A stretch of DNA of 63,861 nucleotides from Acidobacteriota bacterium (GTDB lineage Bacteria; Acidobacteriota; Terriglobia; Terriglobales; Acidobacteriaceae). This document shows positions 52,590 to 61,400 of this stretch, in pieces. Positions within the stretch are counted from its first letter, which is position 1. Each line of letters starts with the position of its first letter. The stretch spans positions 1 through 63,861 of the forward strand of contig JAGWNX010000009.1 in NCBI GenBank assembly GCA_028872955.1, given 5' to 3'. The notes under the pieces are model-generated. The model worked only from the letters and a program-made list of their open reading frames with translations, was not told the origin of the DNA and ran no database searches. The translations under genes and the position numbers were made by a program.

Positions 52590-54182
52590 TTGGCGACCAT
52601 TACCACGTTGCCCGTGGAAACACCGACAGCGACCCCTGCACCACCAACCCGGCGACGGCAGAGTGGAGTCGGCCTGACTGCGCTGCTCGCGCTGCTGGCA
52701 GCGCTGCTCCACGGCTACCACCCCTACGCCGAGGACGGTGGACTATACCTTGCAGGAGTCCGCAAACTGCTGCAGCCCGAGCTTTATCCGCAGCAAACCG
52801 CCTTCGTCACAGAGCATCTGCGCTTCTCCGTCTTTGCCCGCGTGGTCGCCGGGCTGGTTCGCATCTCGCATGGGGACGTGATGGTGTGGATGGCGCTGCT
52901 CTACGTTGGTTCCTTCTGGCTGCTGCTGTTTGCCGGCTGGCAGGTGGCTCAGCACTGCTTACCCACGCTGCAGGCCCGGTTGGGTGCCGTTGCGCTGCTG
53001 GCCGTGTGCATTACCCTGCCCATCGCCGGCACCTCGCTGCTGCTGATGGACCAGTACGTGACGGCGCGCAGCTTTGCTACGCCGCTGGGCCTGCTGGCCG
53101 TTGCTGCCGCGCTCGAAGCGACCACCCTGAACTGGCCCACGACCGAGGTGTTGGTCGACGCTCGCAGACGCCGCCGCGCCGCCCTGCGCTGCGGGCTGCT
53201 GCTGCTGGCAGCGGCTGTCCTGCATCCGTTGATGGCGGCCTTTGCCGCAGCCCTGTGTGCCCTGGTCGCCGCCAGCGGTGCACGCAAGGCGCGGGCGCGC
53301 AACGTTGCCCTGACGGCTCTGGCCCTGCTTGCCCTGGGCGGTGCGGCACTACTCCAGCTCGCGACCCCGGCAGAGACGGCGACCTATACCCGAGTCGCCA
53401 TGACGCGGAGCTACTGGTTCCTGGCTCGCTGGGCCTGGTATGAGCAGTTTGGCCTGGTAGCGCCGCTCCTGATCCTGGCCGCAGCCGGCTGGTGGCCGGG
53501 CTCCACAGACGCCCGCCGCCGCCTGGCCCGCGCCACCACCCTGGCCGGTGCCCTGGCCAGCCTGGTAGCGCTCACCCTGGCGCGACCGCAGCTTGCCGTG
53601 CACCTGGTGGCCAGGCTGCAACCGCTACGGATGTTTGTCCTGGTCTACGTGGTCATGATCCTGCTGCTGGGTGGCTGGCTGGCCGAACACTGGATGCGCA
53701 ACCGCCCGAGCCGCTGGCTGCTGGTCTTTGCCGCGCTGGCAGCCATCTTCGCCACGACAGAACGCGCCACCTTCCCTGCCAGCAGCTACTGGGAGCTGCC
53801 CGGCGCGCACACATCCAACCCGTGGGAGCAGGCCTTCCTGTGGGCCCGCAGCCATACGCCGACGGACGCACTGTTTGCGCTGGACGCGCACTACATCACC
53901 GCCCCGGGCGAAGACGCGCAAAGCTTTCGCGCCATCGCCCAGCGCAGCATGCTGCCAGACTTCTCAAAGGATGGCGGCGAGGCTGCCATCACGCCCTCTC
54001 TGGCCGAGCCCTGGGCGCAGGGGGTAAACGCCCAGAGCCAGCTCGACCAGCAGGACGACGCGGCACGCATCCGAACGCTCAGGCCGCTTGGCGTCTCCTG
54101 GCTGCTGCTGCAGCGCGACGCAACGACCAACCTGCCCTGCCCGTACCAGAACGTCCAGGTCAAGGTCTGCCGTCTGCCCTGA
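52590..54182 (+). CDS. Polytopic membrane protein of unknown function
   Basis: 530 residues starting from a TTG at 52590 behind GAGGCAG. About ten membrane helices are visible between residues 25 and 395 (e.g. VGLTALLALLAALLHGYH, LLFAGWQVAQHCLPTL, TALALLALGGAALLQL), followed by a soluble C-terminal part of about 130 residues (WARSHTPTDALFALDAHYIT to VQVKVCRLP). The HPYAEDG segment after the first helix and the large C-terminal segment recall GT-C-type membrane glycosyltransferases or related polytopic proteins, but no decisive motif was found. It is convergent with the DUF3857 gene (22 bp) and divergent from the aminotransferase gene. Confidence 0.65.
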   Translation: MATITTLPVETPTATPAPPTRRRQSGVGLTALLALLAALLHGYHPYAEDGGLYLAGVRKLLQPELYPQQTAFVTEHLRFSVFARVVAGLVRISHGDVMVWMALLYVGSFWLLLFAGWQVAQHCLPTLQARLGAVALLAVCITLPIAGTSLLLMDQYVTARSFATPLGLLAVAAALEATTLNWPTTEVLVDARRRRRAALRCGLLLLAAAVLHPLMAAFAAALCALVAASGARKARARNVALTALALLALGGAALLQLATPAETATYTRVAMTRSYWFLARWAWYEQFGLVAPLLILAAAGWWPGSTDARRRLARATTLAGALASLVALTLARPQLAVHLVARLQPLRMFVLVYVVMILLLGGWLAEHWMRNRPSRWLLVFAALAAIFATTERATFPASSYWELPGAHTSNPWEQAFLWARSHTPTDALFALDAHYITAPGEDAQSFRAIAQRSMLPDFSKDGGEAAITPSLAEPWAQGVNAQSQLDQQDDAARIRTLRPLGVSWLLLQRDATTNLPCPYQNVQVKVCRLP

Positions 54183-54204
54183 GTTCTCCTCAGGTCCGCA
54201 CCGC

Positions 54205-56226
54205 TCAGTTGCCACCCGCAGCGGTGGAGCCTCCGACCTTGAAGATGATCGGCTCCTGATCCTTCGTCTCAAACTGCGAGAAGTAGGTACGAATCTGTGG
54301 GTACTCCTCAGTCGGATAGAGGAAGTCACCCATCAGCATATCCCGCTGTACGGTGACGAACCCGGTCGCCGGAGTGGAGTGGATGTGATAGAGCATGCTC
54401 TTCTGGTACAGGCTACGCAGTTCGGCCGGTGCAGACTCCATCGCCCACGCCGCCGGGTAGTGGAAGCGGCAGGCATCCTGCGTGTACTCCGGGTACTCGA
54501 AGTAGATCATCGTCTCGCGCTTCTCCTGCGTGAAGCTCGGGCGCTCCTTCACGAGGAAGATATCGCTGGGCACCAGCACGCGCTTGCCCGCAGCAGACCC
54601 CACCGGCGTACTGATCCTGTAGCTGATCGTCAGCGGCTGTTCGTAGGCCGTCGCATTGGCAATGGAGGTGACCGTCACCTCCGCGCCTTCGGGCAGCATC
54701 TCCTCCATGGACTCCTTCAGCTTCTCCTTCAGGCTGGTCTCATCGCCTGCCAGCAGTTGGTGCCGCCAGGTCACCGCGGGCTCGCCGGTAAAGACCAACG
54801 TCACAGAGCCCTTCGCCACGCCTGCTTCATCCAGCGTCAGGTCCGCTAGCCGTTGGACGTGCGAGAAGGCATAGGACTCCGAGGGCGGATCAGCCCTTTC
54901 GGTGCCACCATCCACCTGGCGCAGTCCGGAAGAGCCGCCATGGTGCCACGACAGGTGGCCGTAGGGCATGTAGCGAGTGCCGGGATCAAAGTACTGCTCC
55001 TTGCCGTCAACGTTCACAATGGCGATGTCGTCGTCCAGCTGCCCCAGGCTGAGGAAGTTGATGTTGAAGACGCGTTTGCCCCGATCTGCGATAGCCGCAA
55101 CGTAGGCCTTGAAGCCCGCCGCTCGCGCCATGGCGACGAACAAGTCGTTCAGCTGGTCGCTGCTGCCGCGCTTGTCCGTCAGCACGTCGTCGGCAGACTC
55201 GATGCGGCGCAGGCCCTCCCTCTTCTCCTCGGTCGCCGAGCGCTGCCGGGTGTAGTCGGTATTCTCCAGCTCCTCCACTGCCGCATACATCTTGCGCAGC
55301 TTCTGCTCTGAGGTATCACCCGGTGCAACCAGCTGCTGCGTAAACTCCTTCACATGCTTGCCCGGCCCAATGAACTTGTCGTGCATCTTCGACCAGTCCT
55401 TGCCCTCAGACTTCCAGTACTCCTGGGTTGTGGTGTAGGCGGTGTAGTAGAAGAGCACACGATAGCTCAGGCTATGCACCGGAGCCATGTGGTCCTCTTC
55501 CGGCATGGGAGGCACGTTGGTCGCAGTCAGCTCCAGGGTGCGCTGTCCCTGTTGCAGCCCCGTGTCCGGCGTCTTCGTCATCTTGACCTCGGTGCCCTTG
55601 GGCAGCACCGGCGCCCAGGCAATGGCACTGGTCAATCCGCCATGGCGGCTATCGATGAGCTGCTCATTGGTTGGGCGCCAAATGTAGTGCGCCTTGCGCG
55701 TAAACAGGTCCGACTGGATGTACCAGCTCGGAGCCTGGAACCAATGATCGTCCAGCTGGCGCTGATAGCGATACTCCACGATGCTGCCGACCTGCACGTC
55801 GGGCAGGCTGAAGACCTTGGCCATGTACTTGTGGTCTTTGCCCTTTTCAATCAGCTTGTCGTACGGCTTGCCGGTAAACGGAATTATGGTGCCATCGGCA
55901 TGGATGGTGCGCCCCTCAATACTGGTCACACTGATACCGCTGCCATCACTCTCTTTGACATACGGCAGCTCGACGTTGGCAAACTCCTTGCCCTTCTCGG
56001 TGAGCACCTTGATGCGCGCATAGATGATGAAGGCGTGCAGCTTGTCGTCCGTCACCTCGTCGCGATTCAGATACACGGCCGCAGCTCCCGGCACCTCAGG
56101 CTGCGAGGTCATGCTGAGCTCTTCGGGCGTTGGGGTAATCCATGGATCGGCGTGGGCAGCGACGGGGGCCAGCAGCAGAGCGGCCAATGCGGCAGAGAAG
56201 AGACGGCAAACTGGAGTGCGCAGCAT
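54205..56226 (-). CDS. DUF3857/transglutaminase-like protein, catalytic residues lost
   Basis: 673 residues. Signal peptide AALAALLLAPVAAHA, then a DUF3857 domain (VYLNRDEVTDDKLHAFIIYARIKVL, SIVEYRYQRQL) and a transglutaminase-like domain. The catalytic Cys site that reads GDCKDK in the paralogue is GSSDQL here (Cys to Ser, about residue 354), and the NHAIA histidine site reads DDDIA, so the Cys-His pair is missing. The Asp-containing FDPG is kept. It is therefore probably a non-catalytic binding or scaffold protein in the periplasm. It starts 34 bp after its active-looking paralogue, in one operon. Its end is 22 bp from a convergent gene. Confidence 0.85.
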   Translation of the reverse strand: MLRTPVCRLFSAALAALLLAPVAAHADPWITPTPEELSMTSQPEVPGAAAVYLNRDEVTDDKLHAFIIYARIKVLTEKGKEFANVELPYVKESDGSGISVTSIEGRTIHADGTIIPFTGKPYDKLIEKGKDHKYMAKVFSLPDVQVGSIVEYRYQRQLDDHWFQAPSWYIQSDLFTRKAHYIWRPTNEQLIDSRHGGLTSAIAWAPVLPKGTEVKMTKTPDTGLQQGQRTLELTATNVPPMPEEDHMAPVHSLSYRVLFYYTAYTTTQEYWKSEGKDWSKMHDKFIGPGKHVKEFTQQLVAPGDTSEQKLRKMYAAVEELENTDYTRQRSATEEKREGLRRIESADDVLTDKRGSSDQLNDLFVAMARAAGFKAYVAAIADRGKRVFNINFLSLGQLDDDIAIVNVDGKEQYFDPGTRYMPYGHLSWHHGGSSGLRQVDGGTERADPPSESYAFSHVQRLADLTLDEAGVAKGSVTLVFTGEPAVTWRHQLLAGDETSLKEKLKESMEEMLPEGAEVTVTSIANATAYEQPLTISYRISTPVGSAAGKRVLVPSDIFLVKERPSFTQEKRETMIYFEYPEYTQDACRFHYPAAWAMESAPAELRSLYQKSMLYHIHSTPATGFVTVQRDMLMGDFLYPTEEYPQIRTYFSQFETKDQEPIIFKVGGSTAAGGN

Positions 56227-56260
56227 AGAACTTGGATCCTTTACTTGGTTGTCAATCTGC

Positions 56261-58249
56261 TTACTGCTTCTTGAGTACCGCGTTGCTCACCTCGTCTGCG
56301 CCGATGACACCCGCAAGATGCTTGTACTCCGGGTATTTGTCGGCAGGCAGAGTCAGTTCGCGAACCGTATACGTACGTGTGTAGTGCAGCGTATTGCCGT
56401 TGATCTGCGTGTTGCTGGAGTAGCTGGCAAAGTCCACATCGAGCTTGACCGGGTCCGGCAGATCATCGGCCGTGTAGCCCGGCGGCAACTTGATGGTGAA
56501 GTCATCCGTCAGCTCATAGGCGTGGCCCATATCAATCGGAATCGTCCGCGGCCGGGTATCAATCGGCAGCCCGATGTGGCCGAGCACGCGCGGCCGCAAC
56601 ATCAGCAGTGAGCCCATGGTGCGGCCAAAGTGGTCTACCCGGATGTGGTACGTCGTCACCAGGTCCTGATCGAGCGCCTTGACGTTCTGCACCTTCAGGT
56701 CACTGGTCTGGAACGCGGGAAAGTCCCCCGCCAGTCCTCGATGGAGCGAGTCGGTCTGCTCGCGCTCATCCGCACGACTGTAAAAGTAGCGCCACTCCTC
56801 GGACGCGCCGCCAAATCGCTTCACGACGACATCGCCGTTCATCGTGCCATCCGCGCCCAGCTCAAAGACGCCCGTGCGGCGAACCGTGCTCCACTTCGGA
56901 GCAAGCGTCGGCAGTTGGATCACCTGGCTTGCAGCGCCCTCCACCAGTACGCCATAGCTCCCCTGCAGATTGTCTTCCAGTTGACCAAACGAGATGTTCT
57001 CCCAGGTGGGATCAAAGATCAGGTAGCGCTTTCCGTTCTCAGCCTGCACGACAGACTGCAGGCGCGGCGACTGGTACCCCTGGGGAATCTCAATGGCAGC
57101 AATCGCATGATTGCCATACGTCGAGGGCGCGCTAGGATCGATCGCCCCGCGCCGGCTGTCGACCAGCACCAGCGTGGAGTGAATGCCAACCGCCGAGAGC
57201 ATGGACGAGAGCAGCGTGGCCTTGTCCTTACAGTCGCCGTAGCGGTTATGGAAGATCTCGCCGGCGTAGTGGGGCTGGTAGCCGCCCACGCCGATCTCCA
57301 CGTCGAAGTAGCGCACCTCGCGCAGCATGAAGTTGGCAATGGCTGCGGTCTTGTCGGCAAAGTCCGTCTTGCCCGCGGTAAGCTCCTGGGCCTTTGCCTG
57401 GATCTCCGGAGTGGGCTGGATACGCTCCTGCAGCAGCTGCTGATACCACTGCCCCACCCCCTGCCAGGTAGAGGTGTCGCCCCACTGCAGCCCCGGGCCG
57501 GTGTAGTGCAGCGTCAGCCGACCGTTGAGCGCAACCGCATGCGGTGCGGCGCTGACGTGCTCCAGGTCAGTCGCCGGAACATTCGTCAGCTGCCAGCGAT
57601 AGCTCTGCTTCTCCAGGTCTGCCCCTTGCATCCGCGCATAGTGGGCCCAGGAGTCGGTGTAGCTGTAGCCCTGCGGCAGCACCAGAGTAAAGCTCTCGTC
57701 GCGATGCGGCAGGTCATCCTGGAACTCCCAGGTCGTCTCGGTCACGTACGGCCGCATCTGTTGCACATACTCATACGCAATAATGCCGCCGGGGTCAGAG
57801 CCGGCCGGCTGCACTACGCGATACTTCTCGTCGTCGTACAGGATGCCCTCGCCGAAGCTCACATCGAGGAACTCATCCTTCTTCACTTCGAAGCTGTGCC
57901 CATCCGGCGAGATACTCCAGACGTGCAGCTCCTTGAGCTTCGTATCCTTGTCATAGTTCACATGCACAATCGCGTCGTCGCGCCCCTGGGGACGCAGAAT
58001 CTTAATCGCCTTACGATGACGCTCCGTGGCCTGGCCATGGCTATCGACGGTGTAGGTGATGTCCTCGGCAAGAACGACGGCGTTCGTCTCGGACGGGTAG
58101 TTGGGCAGCTTGGCAGCCGCAGCGGCAACTACCCAGTCGGGCAGAGTGGCATCTGCCGCGCGCGACTGAGGAAGAGTGACGAACGAGACGACCGCCGCAA
58201 ACACAAGCGAGGCGACGACAGGGCTTGAAACAACTCTGCGCAAGCTCAT
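56261..58249 (-). CDS. DUF3857 and transglutaminase-domain protein, apparently active
   Basis: 662 residues. Signal peptide VVASLVFAAVVSFVTLPQSRA; DUF3857 domain (VLAEDITYTVDSHGQATERH, HVNYDKDTKLKELHVWSISP); transglutaminase domain with catalytic Cys in RYGDCKDKATLL (about residue 340), His in TYGNHAIAAIEIP and Asp in YLIFDPTWE. Such proteins are exported and are thought to act on periplasmic proteins or peptides; the substrate is unknown. It is read from a plausible promoter at 58307-58335 and followed by the inactive paralogue. The bcsC gene ends 157 bp upstream on the same strand, so it is probably a separate unit. Confidence 0.88.
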   Translation of the reverse strand: MSLRRVVSSPVVASLVFAAVVSFVTLPQSRAADATLPDWVVAAAAAKLPNYPSETNAVVLAEDITYTVDSHGQATERHRKAIKILRPQGRDDAIVHVNYDKDTKLKELHVWSISPDGHSFEVKKDEFLDVSFGEGILYDDEKYRVVQPAGSDPGGIIAYEYVQQMRPYVTETTWEFQDDLPHRDESFTLVLPQGYSYTDSWAHYARMQGADLEKQSYRWQLTNVPATDLEHVSAAPHAVALNGRLTLHYTGPGLQWGDTSTWQGVGQWYQQLLQERIQPTPEIQAKAQELTAGKTDFADKTAAIANFMLREVRYFDVEIGVGGYQPHYAGEIFHNRYGDCKDKATLLSSMLSAVGIHSTLVLVDSRRGAIDPSAPSTYGNHAIAAIEIPQGYQSPRLQSVVQAENGKRYLIFDPTWENISFGQLEDNLQGSYGVLVEGAASQVIQLPTLAPKWSTVRRTGVFELGADGTMNGDVVVKRFGGASEEWRYFYSRADEREQTDSLHRGLAGDFPAFQTSDLKVQNVKALDQDLVTTYHIRVDHFGRTMGSLLMLRPRVLGHIGLPIDTRPRTIPIDMGHAYELTDDFTIKLPPGYTADDLPDPVKLDVDFASYSSNTQINGNTLHYTRTYTVRELTLPADKYPEYKHLAGVIGADEVSNAVLKKQ

Positions 58250-58306
58250 AGGGGAAACGATCGATCAGCCCGCACGCCCGGCAAAGCAACGTTGAACTAA
58301 TGAGTC

Positions 58307-58335
58307 TTTATAGGCGGGAATCACCGCGAACACAA
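58307..58335 (-). promoter_or_regulatory. Probable promoter of the DUF3857 pair
   Basis: On the minus strand TTGTGT (58335-58330), exactly 17 bp, then TATAAA (58312-58307), 57 bp before the start at 58249. Both hexamers are near consensus. Confidence 0.5.
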
Positions 58336-58406
58336 GTCATTTTTGCGAGGGGAAAACGCGATTTGGCCCATCGGTCGAGTGCCAGACAAACCGGCTCTCG
58401 TGCAGT

Positions 58407-61400
58407 CTACGGAACCTGCAGCGGACGGAAGCCATCCGACGGGAACAGACCCGTTGGGCCATTGTCGGCATCAACCTGCGGCTTGAACAGATACCGCACA
58501 AAGAAGCCGCCCGAGACCGTGTTGTAGTTGTTCGTGTTATTGCCGGTAATGTATCCGCCCACGTACCAGTGATCGCCCACCCGGTAGGAGCCCTCGGCGC
58601 TGAGCGCATAGTTCAGGCCGGTGTTGCTGTTCAGCGGGAACTGCGCGTTGCCAGAGCCAGTCTGGAGCGAGAGATCCAGAGGATAGTACGGAGCCTTGTC
58701 TTCCTGGAAGGTCTGCAGGCCAACGCTGCCGTTGATGGTGTAGTGGAACAGATTCTTGTAGTAGCCGTTGTACGTCAGCGGCACGTCGGCAAGGAAGTAC
58801 ACGTTCGGGCTGAAGTAGCCGCCCTGCCCGTACGTCATGCCGCGCTCGTTGTACTTGTAGTGCATGCCAAAGAAGCTGGTTCCAATGTTCAGGCTGCCGT
58901 AGCCCGGCCATACCTTGGCGCGGAAGTAGGAGCCCATGGAGCCCTCAAACTTCTGGTTCTCCAGAACATGGTATCCGGTGATGTCAGCGCCATCGGCAAA
59001 GACGTAGAAGCCTGACCGCTCCGTGCCCTTATCGATCCGTAACCCGCCACCCGAGGAGATGACGCCACCCCAGATGTTGCCGTCGTAGATCGCCGAGACC
59101 GTGCCCGGATCACGCATGCCAGCGTAGGAGAGCTGCGTATCTTTCACCGAGCTGCGGTCGCCGTAGAAGACGAAGTGTCCGCCCATGGGACGCCACTGCA
59201 GACGACCCGTCACATTGGTCACCAGGAAGCCATACGGCGTATACCCCACCGCCAGGCCGATATTCTTCGTGGTCAGCTGAAACTCGCCGCCAATGCCGCT
59301 GGCAAACTGCTGGGCAGGCTGGTTGAGCGCAGCCGCCGAGAGCGTACCCAGCACGGGAATCGTGCCCGTTGCATTCTGATACAGCGTCGTATCGATCTGG
59401 CCCGAGCTCAGGAAGACACTGGTGGGCACAATCGTCGCGCGCAGCGTCTTGCCCAGCACGGCCGAGGCTTCAAACGGCGCCTCCAGGTCGGTCAACCGAT
59501 CCAGGCCTACCGTGCCGCTGCGATAGCGACCGTACCCCGTGCCTCCGATCCAGCCACTGTACGACGACTCCAGCTTGCTCAGGTCCTGCTCCGCCTGCGC
59601 TCGCTGCGAGAGCGGCATCGTGGACGACGCATTAGGATCGTAGGCTCCTCGCAACGGAGGCAGACTCTTCGCCACCAGATCCGCGTCCGTGGGTGGAACT
59701 CCAGTAGGTGCGGCGCTCGAGAGATCCGGATACGCAGACCCGCTGAGGGGTGTGCCCACCGCCGGATAGCTGACCGGAGGCAAAGGCGGCAGACCAGTCG
59801 CTGCAGACGTGCTGGATGCGGAGCTGGTGCGACGACGGGCCCGTGCTGACGACGCTGCGCCGCCGTAGGTGCCCGGCTGCGGATACTGCTGTCCGTAGCT
59901 GTCGCCCGGCTGCCCCTGCGCAACATACTGCGCGTTCTCGGTCGGAGCCGAGCTGATCTCCTCCTGCGGAGGATGACTCTGCCCAGCGAGCACTGCACCC
60001 GCATGCGACTTGCTGCGATCGGTCCGCGAGTTCGGCACGTACTTCGCCGTAGGCAAAACGTCCGTCAGCTCGCTCGGCGGAGGCGCGTTCTTCGGCGTGC
60101 TATCCCCAAGCTGCACCGGAACCGGAGTCGGGGTGTATCCCCAGGCCTGCTGCTCTGCCGCAGGGGGCACATAAGGCACATACGCACCGTAGACCTCTTC
60201 CCGCGGCGCAGGCGCAGGCGCAGACGTAGCGGCGGTGCCGGTGGGCTGCGAGGTAATCAACTGATACTCGCGCCCCTGCGAGTCGGCCGGCGCTGCGCTG
60301 CCCGTGGGCAGTGTCGCAGGCAACGTGCCAGGCCGAGCTTGCGGTGCGCCGTAGGCCACCTCAGTGGTCTCGGCTCCGCTGCCGCTGTTGGCTGACGCCA
60401 CGGGGGCAGCAGGCAGTAGCCCGATCCCGCCCAGGGGATCTGGCCCCAGCGAGCTGGTGGTCTGCGGGCGATACTCTCCCAGCGTGGCGCCATGGTGGCT
60501 GCGGGTGCCCGGTACGGCCATGTACGAGGGCACCACGGCGCTCGACCCATTCCCCGGGCCGGAGTTCGGAATCTGCACCGGGGCCTGGCCCGAGAGATTG
60601 TTGTACGACGGCAGATAGGGCCGGGCTGGTGGCTGGTTCTGCGGCACCACGTCCGTGCTGTCGCCCGCGGAGTCACGCAGCAGCGTCGCCAGATCCTGCG
60701 GCTGCGCCGGGGCTGGCAGCTTGCGCACCGGCGCCGGCAGACTCAGCTCATTCGCCAGCTCTGCGCCGGGGTCTGCCGGAGGCATGGCGGCCAGCGACGC
60801 CCGATAGTACTCCGCCGCGCGCCCGCTATCGCCACGAGCCTCCTCAAACTTGGCGGCCAGAATCAGCATCTCCGCGTCCTTCGGATAGGCATCCAGGCCG
60901 TAGCGCAGCCATGTCTCGGCAATCTTGGTGTCGCCTGCTTCCAGCGCGGAACCTACGGCGGACTTGTAGTCTGAGGCCGTCGCCGCGGTCATGTCCTGCG
61001 TCTTGAAGATCGCCACCGCCTGCTTGGGCAGGCCTGCCCGGGCATAGCCAGAGGCCAGGGCCCGCAGCACGCCAGGATTATCCGGGAACGACTTTGCCGC
61101 CGCATTCAGAATGGCCAGCGAGCGCTTCAGATTGCCTGCCGCTGCGGTCTGGTTGGCCCGGCGCACTGCCCAGTTCGTCCAGATCGTCTGCACCGTGCGA
61201 CGCTGCTCATCACTCAGGTCCTGGCGAGCTCCCAGCAACATCAGTTGGCGGTAGAGTCCTGCGTCATTGCCCCCGTTGAACAGCAGCCACGCATCCTGGA
61301 TGTCCACATCCGCAGGTGCCACCGTGTGCTGCAGCGCGTAGTGCTGCTGCACGCGATTGAGAAAGACCATGGCCTGCTGCGGCTGCCCCAGCGCGTTGTA

